Shown: in pieces, positions 34,284 to 42,846 of the stretch
How the letters are laid out: every line of letters starts with the position of its first letter
Numbering within the stretch: position 1 is the stretch's first letter
Assembly (NCBI GenBank): GCA_963851105.1
Contig: CAWKNP010000005.1
Location: 62,001-126,000 of the forward strand
From: DATARN01 sp963851105
GTDB lineage: Bacteria; Actinomycetota; Acidimicrobiia; Acidimicrobiales; Palsa-688
DNA length: 64,000 bases
Direction: 5' to 3'
Position numbers and translations under genes: made by a program
Notes under the pieces: model-generated
The model's input: the letters and a program-made list of their open reading frames with translations, nothing else
What the model was told of the DNA's origin: nothing
Databases searched by the model: none

Positions 34284-34544
34284 GTGACACCGATGATCAA
34301 CACCGAAGATCTGTGCGACGCCCAGGGCGTCGCCGACCTGGTCGGCCTGCGCCACCCCAACAGTGTCCACACCTACCTGCGCCGCTACGCCGACATGCCT
34401 CGGCCGGTCATCGACTTGGGCCCTGGGCGGCCCCGGCTCTGGCTGCGGCCCCAGATCGAGGCGTGGTTGACCGTGCGTGGGGGAATGATGGCCCCGCTGG
34501 TGGCGGCGCCGGAGGCCGCGGCGAGCTCGCCGGTGGCCAAGTGA
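34284..34544 (+). CDS. Small helix-turn-helix DNA-binding protein (AlpA/excisionase-like)
   Basis: An 86-aa protein with a single MerR/AlpA-like winged helix: TEDLCDAQGVADLVGLRHPN, then SVHTYLRRYADMPRPVIDLG and WLRPQIEAWL. This is the layout of AlpA and phage excisionase-type proteins, but no phage genes surround it. It is coupled by GTGA to map, and an inverted repeat covers its promoter, so autoregulation is plausible. Confidence 0.72.
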   Translation: MTPMINTEDLCDAQGVADLVGLRHPNSVHTYLRRYADMPRPVIDLGPGRPRLWLRPQIEAWLTVRGGMMAPLVAAPEAAASSPVAK

Positions 34545-35509
34545 ATCGCGTCCTGCCGAAGGCCAACGACCCTTGTTGGTGCGGGAGTGGGCGTAAGTAC
34601 AAGCGCTGTCACCGCGAGGGCGAAGGGCGGATCCAGCCCGGTGTCATCGGCCCGATGCGCCCAGTGCCCGAGTCGATAGCGCGCCCCGAGTACGCGGCGC
34701 CCGGTTCCAATGGTGAGCCCCGGCGCTGGGGCGAACCCATGGTGAAGGCGCCCGATGTCCTCGCCCGCATGAAGATCGCCGGGCAGGTGGCCGCCGAGGT
34801 GCTGGCAGAGACCGGCGCGGCGGTGCGCCCGGGCATCACGACCGACGAGCTCGATGCCGTCTGCCACCAGGCCTGCATCGCCCGGGGGGCCTACCCGAGC
34901 CCCCTCGGCTACCGGGGCTACCCGAAATCGGTGTGCACGTCGATCAACGAGGTGATCTGCCACGGCATCCCCGACGACCGCCCCTTGGCCGACGGCGACA
35001 TCGTCGATCTCGATGTAACCGTCTTCCTGGGCGGGGTCCACGGCGACACCAATGGCACGTTCCTTGTTGGCGACGTGGACGACGTGTCGCGCCGGCTGGT
35101 GCGGGTGACTGAGGAGTGCCTGCAACTCGGCATCGCCGCGGTGCGGCCCGGTCAGCCGATATCGGACATCGGCCGGGCCATCGAAGCCCACGCCACCAAG
35201 CACCATTTCGGGGTGGTGCGGATGTTCGTCGGCCACGGCATTGGCGAGCAGTTCCACATGGAGCCGAGCGTGCCCCACTACTTCACCCCGACGGCGTCAA
35301 CGGTGATGCAGCCGGGGATGACCTTCACCATCGAGCCCATGATCACGCTCGGGACTTGGAAGGAGCGGATGTGGGACGACGGCTGGACCGCGGTCACTGC
35401 CGACGGCCGGCGGGCGGCGCAGTTCGAGCACACCATGATCGTGCGTGACCGCGGTGCCGAAGTCCTGACCCTGACGGCGGAAGGAAAGCCGGGCTGGGCG
35501 CTCAGCTGA
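34541..35509 (+). CDS. map: Type I methionine aminopeptidase with N-terminal SEC-C motif
   Basis: A 322-aa enzyme that removes the initiator Met. Metal ligands are two Asp (DIVDLDVTVFLGGVHGD), His in GHGIGEQFH and Glu residues in TIEPM and FEHTMIV; the substrate-binding His is in INEVICHGIP. The N-terminus carries a SEC-C zinc motif (NDPCWCGSGRKYKRCH), as in other long actinobacterial Map proteins that bind ribosomes. The GTG start overlaps the previous stop. Confidence 0.94.
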   Translation: MNRVLPKANDPCWCGSGRKYKRCHREGEGRIQPGVIGPMRPVPESIARPEYAAPGSNGEPRRWGEPMVKAPDVLARMKIAGQVAAEVLAETGAAVRPGITTDELDAVCHQACIARGAYPSPLGYRGYPKSVCTSINEVICHGIPDDRPLADGDIVDLDVTVFLGGVHGDTNGTFLVGDVDDVSRRLVRVTEECLQLGIAAVRPGQPISDIGRAIEAHATKHHFGVVRMFVGHGIGEQFHMEPSVPHYFTPTASTVMQPGMTFTIEPMITLGTWKERMWDDGWTAVTADGRRAAQFEHTMIVRDRGAEVLTLTAEGKPGWALS

Positions 35510-35578
35510 GCCCCTGGTAGCGCTGTGGGGACCCCGTAGGGGAGGAGCTGACGGCAACCCAGACAACGGCGTGTGGGG

Positions 35579-36862
35579 TTAGGGCCGGCCGCCGTAAGGC
35601 TGGAGGTCGGGCCAGAAGATGCCGTCGTAACGCACGACCGAGCCGGTCGTCGGGGCGTTGATCATCTGGCCACCCCCGACATAGATGCCGACGTGGTGCA
35701 GGTCCGATCCGAAGAACACCAGGTCACCTGGCTGCAGGTCGGCAATGGCCACATGGGCGGTGGCGGCGTACTGGCCCGCCGCGAGGTGGGGCAGCGAAAC
35801 CCCCCCTGCCGCCCATGCCCGCATGGTGAGCCCCGAGCAGTCAAATGCGCCCGGGCCCGCGCCGCCCCATTGGTACGGCTTGCCGAGCTGCGCACGGGCG
35901 TATGCCAAGGCGGCTGCGGCCCCTGAACTCGGGGCCGGTGCCGGCGGAGGTGGCGGGGCCGGTGCCTTTGTCGTCGGCGGGGCGGTCGGCGCGGTTGACG
36001 TAGCGGACGTGGGCGCCGGGGACCTGGGGGGCGCGGCGGAAGTGGGGGCGGCCGGGGGTCCCGCGGCGGTCGGAGGCGCAGCGGGCGTGGCCACACCGGT
36101 GGCCGAGAGCTTGACCTGGGCGGACAGCAGGGATGCCGGCACCTGGGTTTGCTGCTTTGCCGCCAGCTGGGCTTGTTGCTGGGCGACCAGTTGGACCAGA
36201 TCGCCCTGCACCTGGCCAAGCGTTCGCTGAGTGGCCTCGGCAGCCGCTTGCACGGCTTGCTGGCGGCTGCTCACCGCGGCCAGCGCGGCCTGGCTGTCCA
36301 GCTGCGACACCTGGAGGGCGGCCTGCTGCTGGCGCAGGGCCTTTTCGCTTTGGCGGAGCTGGTCAAGGGCATCGACCTGGTTACCGGTGGCCAGCTGGAA
36401 GTAGCCCTGCTGGACGGCGAAGTCGACCGAGCCGTTGAAGCTCTTCATGGTCCGGCTGGTGGAAACGCCGCCATGCATGTACGCCTGTACCGCTTCTTTG
36501 GCCAGGGCTAGTCGGTTCTGCTCGGTCGTAGCCCGGGTCGTCTGTAGGCGCCGCGCGGCGTCGGCGAGTTCCTGCTGGACCTGGGTCAGGTGAAGCTGCG
36601 CCCCGTTGAACTGCTCGGCCAGCACCTCCACCTGGCGGGAGCTGGCATTGATCTTCGCCGCCAGCGCCGCCGCCTGGGCCCTTTTGTCGCCCACATTGTC
36701 GGCGAGGGCGGGTGCGGGAGCGACCGAGGTCCCAATGATCGAGGTGACAATCGTTGCGGTGAGGCCCCACCCGAGTACCCGCGCCCGGCCGTGACGCCCT
36801 TTTCCCAGCGAGCTATGTCGAATGATGCCGCCAACGGTAGGCACGTGGCTGGAGCGCGTCAA
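35579..36862 (-). CDS. Secreted NlpC/P60 peptidoglycan hydrolase with coiled-coil N-terminus (RipA-like)
   Basis: A 427-aa protein. A signal peptide (residues 28-55, ending ALADN) is followed by a long Gln/Ala/Leu coiled coil (about 58-240), a Pro/Thr/Ala linker and a C-terminal NlpC/P60 domain. The catalytic Cys is in AFDCSGLTMRAW and the His in LHHVGIYVGGG. The usual LPRTSAGQ is LPHLAAGQ here. RipA-type enzymes cut cell-wall peptides at division. It is convergent with map; the 69-bp gap contains a short GGGGACCCC palindrome. Confidence 0.92.
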   Translation of the reverse strand: MTRSSHVPTVGGIIRHSSLGKGRHGRARVLGWGLTATIVTSIIGTSVAPAPALADNVGDKRAQAAALAAKINASSRQVEVLAEQFNGAQLHLTQVQQELADAARRLQTTRATTEQNRLALAKEAVQAYMHGGVSTSRTMKSFNGSVDFAVQQGYFQLATGNQVDALDQLRQSEKALRQQQAALQVSQLDSQAALAAVSSRQQAVQAAAEATQRTLGQVQGDLVQLVAQQQAQLAAKQQTQVPASLLSAQVKLSATGVATPAAPPTAAGPPAAPTSAAPPRSPAPTSATSTAPTAPPTTKAPAPPPPPAPAPSSGAAAALAYARAQLGKPYQWGGAGPGAFDCSGLTMRAWAAGGVSLPHLAAGQYAATAHVAIADLQPGDLVFFGSDLHHVGIYVGGGQMINAPTTGSVVRYDGIFWPDLQPYGGRP

Positions 36863-36944
36863 GTGCCAGGTGTGACTGATGGGAGTGGCAGAGGCCTCGG
36901 AAACCGTCGTGGCGACTTCCTCAGCTGCCTGTCAGGCTGACTCA

Positions 36945-37823
36945 ATGCGGGTCTTCCTGGTCGATGGCACTTATGAATTGTTTCGCCACTACTTCGGTGT
37001 CCCGCCTCATCGTACTGCCGACGGCGCCGAGATTGCCGCCACCCGGGCCGTGCTGGGCTCCGTGCTCGGAATGCTCGAGGAGGGGGCGACCCACCTCGGG
37101 GTGGCGACAGACCACGTCATCGAGTCGTTCCGCAACGGCTTGTGGCCGGGCTACAAGTCCTCCGCGGGGGTGGCGCCCGAGCTGATGGGCCAGTTCGGCC
37201 TGCTGGAACTGGCGCTCAGCGCCATGGGTGTCGTGGTGTGGGCCATGGTCGACCTCGAGGCCGACGACGCCCTGGCTTCCGCCGCCGCGGTCGCGGCCGA
37301 CGACCCCCGGGTCGACCAGGTCGTGATCTGCACCCCGGACAAGGACCTCGGGCAGTGCGTCGACGACGCCCGGGTCGTCCAGCTGGACCGCCGCAAGCGG
37401 CTCGTGCTCGACGAGGCGGCGGTCATCGCCAAGTTCGGCGTGACGCCCCATTCGATCCCCGACTACCTGGCGTTGGTGGGTGACTCGTCCGACGGTTTCC
37501 CCGGTCTGCCGGGCTGGGGCCCGAAGTCGGCGTCCATCGTGCTGGCCCGTTATCAGACGATTGAGCAGATCCCCGACCGTGGCGCCGACTGGGACGTGTC
37601 GGTGCGGGGCGGGCCGGTGCTGGCCGCGACCCTGGCGGAGGGGCGGGAGGCGGCGGCGCTGTTCAAGGACCTGGCGACCCTGCGGGTCGACCGCTCCCTG
37701 CTCGCCGACGTCGACGACCTCCTCTGGGCCGGTCCGACCGCTGACTTCGAGGCGGTCTGTGAGCGCATCGACGCGACGCCGCTGGCCCGGCGGGCCGAGC
37801 GCCTGGCTGGGAAGCGGGCCTAG
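36945..37823 (+). CDS. 5'-3' exonuclease (FEN-like, PolA N-terminal domain homologue)
   Basis: A 292-aa stand-alone nuclease. Metal-binding motifs are FLVDGTYELFRHYF, DLEADDALA and VICTPDKDLGQCVD, then the helix-hairpin-helix VGDSSDGFPGLPGWGPKSAS. It resembles the 5' nuclease domain of DNA polymerase I without the polymerase and probably trims flaps or RNA primers. The start MRVFLVDG fits the family. Confidence 0.9.
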   Translation: MRVFLVDGTYELFRHYFGVPPHRTADGAEIAATRAVLGSVLGMLEEGATHLGVATDHVIESFRNGLWPGYKSSAGVAPELMGQFGLLELALSAMGVVVWAMVDLEADDALASAAAVAADDPRVDQVVICTPDKDLGQCVDDARVVQLDRRKRLVLDEAAVIAKFGVTPHSIPDYLALVGDSSDGFPGLPGWGPKSASIVLARYQTIEQIPDRGADWDVSVRGGPVLAATLAEGREAAALFKDLATLRVDRSLLADVDDLLWAGPTADFEAVCERIDATPLARRAERLAGKRA

Positions 37824-37826
37824 GGA

Positions 37827-37996
37827 CAGGCCGGCAGAAGGGGGTCCAAGAGGCCCGGGCAAAAGGGGGCGACCTGGACCTGGAAGAGGGGGTCACCAGG
37901 GCCGGGAAGAGGGGGGTCGGACAGGGCCGGAAAGAGGGGGATTGAACAGGGCCGGCAACTGGAGCGGCGAGCAGGGCCGGGAAAAGGGGGCTCGAA
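37827..37996. repeat. 25-bp minisatellite, about seven imperfect copies
   Basis: Units follow CAGGGCCGGRAAGAGGGGG plus six variable bases; the last four (from 37897) are the clearest, in exact 25-bp register. It begins just after the exonuclease stop. No open frame is conserved through it. Confidence 0.85.
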
Positions 37997-38013
37997 CTTG
38001 GGGGCTTTTCTGC

Positions 38014-38079
38014 AACCTGCGGGCTCTATTGTCGCTGGACGACCGTAACCCCCACAGATTCACAAAAGTCCCGCAGGTT
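38014..38079. repeat. Inverted repeat in the exonuclease-aat gap
   Basis: Arms AACCTGCGGG (38014-38023) and CCCGCAGGTT (38070-38079) are 46 bp apart. It lies between convergent genes and may act as a bidirectional terminator. Confidence 0.5.
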
Positions 38080-38109
38080 CGGCGCTTCGAGAGCCGCCGG
38101 GCTGACCTG

Positions 38110-38973
38110 CTAGGGCCCGGCCGCCGGCTCCGGCCACCATGAACTGACACGGGGAAAGTCCAGCGCCGCGGCCAGGCGGGCGTGGTACTCGGGCCGGGGG
38201 ATGGCGACGGCCCCGAGTGACGCCAGATGGGGGGTGAGCCATTGCACGTCGAGCAGGACGGCGCCGTTGCGCCGCAACCGATCGACCAGGGCGACGAGCG
38301 CCACTTTGGAGGCGTCGGTCTCGCGGTGGAACATCGACTCGCCCGCGAACAGGCCTCCCACCGCCAAGCCGTAGAGGCCGCCGAGCAGCCGGCCGTCGGG
38401 GGACCATGTCTCGACGGTGTGGACCCAGCCGAGGTCGTGCAGCCGCTGGTAGGCGCGCTTGATCTCCTTGCTGATCCACGCCCCCGGCCGGCGCCGGTCG
38501 CCGCATGCCTCGACGACCTCCGAGAAGGCGGTGTCGAACCGGACCTCGAACCGCCCCACCGATTTCCGCAGCGACCGGCTCACCCTAAGGCCGTCGAGCG
38601 GCAGGATGCCCCGTGGATCGGGTGACCACCACGCGGTCACGCCCCGCCGCACCGGCATCGGAAACAGCCCCCTCCGGTACGCCGCCAGCACCGTCCCAGC
38701 CTCGAGGTCGGCACCGACGCCGACCACCTCGCCCTCGCCTGCCGCCCGGGACACCTCGAACACCGTTGCCGGGAACGTCCACCGACTGGGCGGCGGCTCG
38801 ACCGCCCCGCTCGCAGCCCCGGCTGCCCCGCCCCGACCCGACCGGCCGGGTCCGCCCGCATCGCCCGGTGGAGGTGAGACCGCGGTCACCGCAGCAGTCT
38901 GCCGCCCATCTCGCCCTGCGAAACCCTCACGCCCCGTCAATCGGCCAGCCACCGCCCCACGAGATGGTGACAC
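38110..38973 (-). CDS. aat: Leucyl/phenylalanyl-tRNA-protein transferase
   Basis: It adds Leu or Phe from tRNA to N-terminal Lys/Arg of proteins, marking them for ClpS/ClpAP (N-end rule). Conserved: LEAGTVLAAYRRGLFPMPV, WWSPDPRGILPLDGL, AYQRLHDLGWVHTVETW, GGLYGLAVGGLFAGESMF and LLDVQW. The first 60 residues are low-complexity, so the start is unsure: GTG at 38973 is used, GTG at 38889 is the alternative. It is divergent from pccB. Confidence 0.9.
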   Translation of the reverse strand: MSPSRGAVAGRLTGREGFAGRDGRQTAAVTAVSPPPGDAGGPGRSGRGGAAGAASGAVEPPPSRWTFPATVFEVSRAAGEGEVVGVGADLEAGTVLAAYRRGLFPMPVRRGVTAWWSPDPRGILPLDGLRVSRSLRKSVGRFEVRFDTAFSEVVEACGDRRRPGAWISKEIKRAYQRLHDLGWVHTVETWSPDGRLLGGLYGLAVGGLFAGESMFHRETDASKVALVALVDRLRRNGAVLLDVQWLTPHLASLGAVAIPRPEYHARLAAALDFPRVSSWWPEPAAGP

Positions 38974-38995
38974 CCCCGGCTATACGCTGGCCCAA

Positions 38996-40552
38996 GTGAC
39001 CGAGCATTCGATGGCCGACCGGCTGACCGACCTCGAGCGACGCAAGCGCGAGGCTCGCCACGCCGGCGCCCCCCACGCGGTCGAACGCCAGCATGCCAAG
39101 GGCAAGTTGACCGCCCGCGAGCGCATCGAGTACCTCCTCGACGCCGACAGCTTCCAGGAGCTGGACATGCTGGCCCGGACCCGGGCCCCCGGCCTCAGCG
39201 AGGACAAGCGCCCCTACACCGACGGTGTCATCACCGGCTTCGGCACCGTCGACGGGCGCAAGGTGTGCCTGTTCTCCCAGGACTTCACCGTCAACGGTGG
39301 CTCCCTCGGTGAGGTCTTCGGCGAGAAGGTGCACAAGATCATGGACCTGGCGGCGTCGATCGGCGTTCCCATGATCGGCATCAACGACGGCGCCGGCGCC
39401 CGGGTGCAGGAGGGGGTAGTGGGCCTCGCCTATTACGGCGGCATCTTCTTCCGCAATGTCCAGTCGTCCGGGGTCATCCCCCAGATCAGCGTGGTCATGG
39501 GGTCCTGCGCCGGCGGCGCCGTCTATTCGCCGGCCATCACCGACTTCGTGTTCATGGTGCGCGACTCGAGCCAGATGTTCATCACCGGCCCCGATGTCGT
39601 ACGTACCGTGACCGGGGAGGACGTCACCTTGGAGCAGCTGGGCGGCGCCATGACCCACGCCACCAAGTCGGGCGTCGCCACGTTCGTTTCCGCGGGCGAG
39701 AAAGAATGCCTCGACGAGGTGCGATTTCTGCTGTCGTTCCTGCCGTCGAACAACCTGGAGGAGCCGCCGTACGCCGATACCGGTGACGACCCCGAGCGCC
39801 GGACCCCGGAGCTGGGCGAGCTCATGCCGGCCAGCCCCAACCAGCCGTACGACATGCGCAAGGTCATCGCAGCCGTAGTGGACAACGGTGAGTTCTTCGA
39901 GTACTTCCCCTACTGGGGCACCAGCCTCCTGGCCGGCTTCGCCCGCATCGCGGGCCGGGTGGTCGGCATCGTGGGCAACCAGCCGGCGGTCCTGGCGGGC
40001 GTGCTCGACATCGACAGCTCGGAGAAGGGTGCCCGGTTCGTACGCACCTGCGACAGTTTCAACATCCCGTTGGTCACCTTCGTCGACGTGCCGGGCTTCA
40101 TGCCCGGCACCGACCAGGAGTACGGCGGCATCATCCGCCACGGGGCGAAGCTCCTCTACGCGTACTGCGAGTCGACCGTCCCCCGCATCCAGGTCATCAC
40201 CCGCAAGGCCTACGGCGGCGCGTACGTCGTCATGAACTCCAAGTCCATCGGCGCCGACCTGGCCTTCGCCTGGCCTTCGGCCGAGCTGGCGGTCATGGGG
40301 CCTGAGGGCGCCGTCGAGATCCTCTACCGGCGGGAGTTGGCCGAGGCCCCCGACGCCGCCGCCCGCCGCCGCGAGCTGGCCGAGGAGTACACCGAGCGCT
40401 ACGCCAACCCCTACCTGGCGGCCGAGCGGGGCTACATCGACGATGTCATCGATCCCGCCGACACCCGGGCGATCCTCGCCCGAAGCCTTGACCTCCTGCG
40501 CACCAAACGGGAGGAGCAGCCCCGCCGCAAGCATGGGAACGTCCCCCTGTGA
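38996..40552 (+). CDS. pccB: Propionyl-CoA/acyl-CoA carboxylase beta (carboxyltransferase) subunit
   Basis: A 518-aa carboxyltransferase that moves CO2 from biotin to propionyl-CoA (or acetyl-CoA). The N-terminal crotonase fold has FGEKVHKIMDLA and INDGAGARVQEGV and the oxyanion glycines GSCAGGAVYSP. The C-terminal half has GFMPGTDQEYGGIIRHGAKLL and RKAYGGAYVVM. The Asp of PGTDQE is the specificity position that, in PccB, favours propionyl-CoA. TACGCT 7 nt before the GTG supports this start; an ATG five codons later is possible. It is coupled by GTGA to the epsilon-like gene. Confidence 0.94.
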   Translation: MTEHSMADRLTDLERRKREARHAGAPHAVERQHAKGKLTARERIEYLLDADSFQELDMLARTRAPGLSEDKRPYTDGVITGFGTVDGRKVCLFSQDFTVNGGSLGEVFGEKVHKIMDLAASIGVPMIGINDGAGARVQEGVVGLAYYGGIFFRNVQSSGVIPQISVVMGSCAGGAVYSPAITDFVFMVRDSSQMFITGPDVVRTVTGEDVTLEQLGGAMTHATKSGVATFVSAGEKECLDEVRFLLSFLPSNNLEEPPYADTGDDPERRTPELGELMPASPNQPYDMRKVIAAVVDNGEFFEYFPYWGTSLLAGFARIAGRVVGIVGNQPAVLAGVLDIDSSEKGARFVRTCDSFNIPLVTFVDVPGFMPGTDQEYGGIIRHGAKLLYAYCESTVPRIQVITRKAYGGAYVVMNSKSIGADLAFAWPSAELAVMGPEGAVEILYRRELAEAPDAAARRRELAEEYTERYANPYLAAERGYIDDVIDPADTRAILARSLDLLRTKREEQPRRKHGNVPL

Positions 40553-40740
40553 CGTTCCCCCTCTGGGCCGACCCCACCGACGAGGAGATGGTCGCGATCC
40601 TGGTGGCGGTGGAGTTCGCGTGGCCCCGTCCGGCTCCCGCGGGGCCGCCGCCGGAGGACACCACGAGCCGGTGGCGGTTCTCCGGGCGGTGGTGGGCTCG
40701 CCCGCCGGCGGACCCCCGGGACCGGCCCCGGTTGCGTTAG
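40549..40740 (+). CDS. Acyl-CoA carboxylase epsilon-like subunit, 63 aa
   Basis: A tiny protein directly coupled to pccB. It begins with an acidic helix (TDEEMVAILVAVEFAW), then a Pro/Glu linker and ends in a TSRWRFSGRWWARP motif. This is the pattern of actinobacterial AccE/PccE subunits, which stabilise the alpha-beta carboxylase complex. The Trp/Arg C-terminal block is the clearest hallmark. It is too short for many gene callers. Confidence 0.78.
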   Translation: MTFPLWADPTDEEMVAILVAVEFAWPRPAPAGPPPEDTTSRWRFSGRWWARPPADPRDRPRLR

Positions 40741-40744
40741 CGCG

Positions 40745-41746
40745 ATGGCGTGGGAACTGACGACCGTTGCCGACGACGCGGCGGTGATCTTCGACGGGGC
40801 CCGCCCGGTGCGCCTCGACGGCCTCGAACCGGACACGACCTATCACCACGACGGCGTCGAAGTAAGAACCCTGCCCCGCCCGCCGGGCGAACGCATGGCC
40901 ACGGTCACGACCGTCAACGACCTTCATTTCGGTGAGTTCGAGTGCGGCTCCTTGGACATCCCGGGCCTCGACATCGGTCCCGTGCTCCACACCGCCCCCG
41001 GCGAGGATCCCTACCCCGAGGTCATGAACCGCGGGGCCGTTGCCGCCATGGCCGCCATCGAGCCCGACGCGGTGATCGCCAAGGGCGACCTCACCGACGC
41101 CGGCCGCCCCGAGGAGATGGCATCGTTTCTCGCCCTCTACCACGGTGCCTTCGGCGACCGGCTCTCCTGGATCCGGGGCAACCATGACACCCTCCTGCCG
41201 CCGCCGGGGCCGCAGGCGATCACTCTGCCCGGCGTGATCCTCGCCCTTGTCGACACCGCGGTGCTGGGCCTGCCGAGCGGGCGACTCGATGGCGATCAGC
41301 TCGAGTGGCTCGACCAGCTGGGTGCCGACGCCGATCGCCCCGTGCTGGTGTTCGGGCACCACCATTGCTGGAAGCCGGGGTCAAATGCCCGGCCCGCCAA
41401 CTATTTCGGCATCCACCCCGATGATTCCGAAGCCCTGGTCGACGTGGTCGCCCGCCGGCGCTCGCTGATCGGCTACTTCGCGGGCCACACCCACCGCAGC
41501 CGGGCCCGGCGCTTCGCCCAGACCGGCGACGTCCCGTGGGTCGAGGTGGGCTGCGTCAAGGATTTCCCCGGGACTTGGGTCGAGTACCGGGTATTCGAAG
41601 GCGGCATCCTCCAGGTCAGCCACCGCATCGCCAGCCCCGACGCCCTGGCATGGAGCGAACAGTGCCGGGCCATGGTGTACGGCTATTACCCGACCTACGC
41701 TTTCGGTCAGATTGCCGACCGCTGCTTCCCCATCTGGCTTCGCTGA
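40745..41746 (+). CDS. Calcineurin-like metallophosphoesterase
   Basis: A 333-aa phosphoesterase with all five metal motifs: NDLHFGE, KGDLTD, RGNHD, FGHHH and AGHTH. There is no signal peptide. The N-terminal 45 residues (EPDTTYHHDGVEV) resemble a small Ig-like cap seen in some phosphodiesterases. The substrate is unknown. It starts 4 bp after the epsilon-like gene, so it may belong to the carboxylase operon. Confidence 0.9.
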   Translation: MAWELTTVADDAAVIFDGARPVRLDGLEPDTTYHHDGVEVRTLPRPPGERMATVTTVNDLHFGEFECGSLDIPGLDIGPVLHTAPGEDPYPEVMNRGAVAAMAAIEPDAVIAKGDLTDAGRPEEMASFLALYHGAFGDRLSWIRGNHDTLLPPPGPQAITLPGVILALVDTAVLGLPSGRLDGDQLEWLDQLGADADRPVLVFGHHHCWKPGSNARPANYFGIHPDDSEALVDVVARRRSLIGYFAGHTHRSRARRFAQTGDVPWVEVGCVKDFPGTWVEYRVFEGGILQVSHRIASPDALAWSEQCRAMVYGYYPTYAFGQIADRCFPIWLR

Positions 41747-41758
41747 GGCGATGACGGT

Positions 41759-41788
41759 TGTCCCCAGCTGTGGATAACCCTGGGGACA
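41759..41788. terminator. Hairpin enclosing a DnaA-box-like sequence
   Basis: Arms TGTCCCCAG and CTGGGGACA flank CTGTGGATAACC; the loop includes TGTGGATAA, the complement of the DnaA box TTATCCACA. Likely the terminator of the phosphoesterase gene; the box may be chance. Confidence 0.55.
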
Positions 41789-41889
41789 GCTAGGGGATGA
41801 TGTTGTGCAAACAACACCCATTCCCATCCTCGCTAGGGGCTAAACCACCGACGCCGGTGAGACCGCCACCAAGGGCGAACTGGCCGTCG

Positions 41890-42408
41890 TTATCGGCGCC
41901 TCCAGCGCTCGAGGAGCAATGAACCTTCCAGCGCGAAAGCCCCTGAAAGGCCAACGGCCACGGCGAGGGTGATCCACTCGGTGGCGCTGAGCCCCGACGC
42001 CCAGGCCGACAGGCTGGCACCGGGGCCGGCCGCGACGACCAGGGCCGCCAGCGCGGCCACGATGGCGTTGCGAACGAGCGTCTTGGCCGTCACCGGCGCG
42101 GAGTGCACCTGACCGAAGCACCGGCAGTCCGGCTGGCGCCCGTGCCTCAGGCTGACGGCAATGGCGGCCATGAAGGCAGCGAGGAGGACCAGGGCGCCGA
42201 TGGCGCCGCCCACTGCCGACGCCCGGCGGGCCACGGCGGCGGCGACGGCCAGTTCGCCTACAGGCAGGACGGCGGCGACGGGCGTCACCAACGGTCGGGG
42301 GAGGCCGAAGGCCGCGACGGCGTGGCGGGCGCCGTCGCGATCGATCAGTTTGGCGATCCCGGCGACCGCGAAGACCGCGGCGACGATCAGGCGGGCGGCC
42401 AGGGTCAG
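41890..42408 (-). CDS. MauE/DoxX-like membrane protein, start unclear
   Basis: The C-terminal part contains the family mark RQPDCRCFGQ..HSAPVTAKTL with the CxC, and four hydrophobic helices. Homology continues upstream in frame (LTLAARLIVAAVFAVAGIAK), but there is no ATG, GTG or TTG before that helix; the first standard start is a TTG at 42291, inside the domain. A purine-rich AGAGGGGG near 42433 precedes an in-frame GTT. Either a non-standard start or a sequence error. The coordinate given is a CTG at the domain edge. MauE-like proteins help thiol chemistry of exported proteins. Confidence 0.6.
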   Translation of the reverse strand: MTLAARLIVAAVFAVAGIAKLIDRDGARHAVAAFGLPRPLVTPVAAVLPVGELAVAAAVARRASAVGGAIGALVLLAAFMAAIAVSLRHGRQPDCRCFGQVHSAPVTAKTLVRNAIVAALAALVVAAGPGASLSAWASGLSATEWITLAVAVGLSGAFALEGSLLLERWRRR

Positions 42409-42540
42409 GTCGGCGATAGGGGCAACGTTAACCCCCTCTGAGCATTTTCCCAGCGTCAGCCCAGGCCCCGCTGATGTTCCCGCCCAAGCCTGGACGACGG
42501 GTCCGACGTGCGGATCCGTTTACCTGAGGAGAACATATCA

Positions 42541-42810
42541 ATGAGTCCATTCCGCAAAGCCGTTGTCGCGGTCGCGATGGTCGGCTCCACCCTCGTCGGC
42601 GGAGGTGTCGGCGCCGCCCTGTTCGCGGGCAGCAACGCCAGCGCCCAGACCACGCCGACCACGGCACCGGCGGCCAGCACCCCGGCGTCGGGTGCCACCG
42701 TGGCCCCGAGCGGCACCTTCCACTCCAACGAAAATGCGACCCACGAAGCGGGAGAGAGTGCCGCCCGTGAGGCCCAGGAGAACGCCGGCCAGGTACCGAC
42801 GGTCCCCTAA
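42541..42810 (+). CDS. Small secreted protein, 89 aa
   Basis: A signal peptide (FRKAVVAVAMVGSTLVGGGV ... NASA) is followed by a Thr/Pro/Ala stretch and a charged end rich in Glu/Asn (NENATHEAGESAAREAQE). GAGGAG 9 nt before the ATG decides the start. The function is unknown. It is convergent with the mutase gene. Confidence 0.7.
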   Translation: MSPFRKAVVAVAMVGSTLVGGGVGAALFAGSNASAQTTPTTAPAASTPASGATVAPSGTFHSNENATHEAGESAAREAQENAGQVPTVP

Positions 42811-42846
42811 CGGCGGCGGGGCGGGGCCCGGACGCGGGCCCTGCCC

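Noticed and set aside
34284..34544. Prophage or integrative element suggested by an excisionase-like protein
   Set aside because: No integrase, att site or phage genes nearby; it is coupled to map.
38927..41365. Long minus-strand frame (812 aa) opposite pccB
   Set aside because: Low-complexity shadow of pccB and its neighbours; no family motif.
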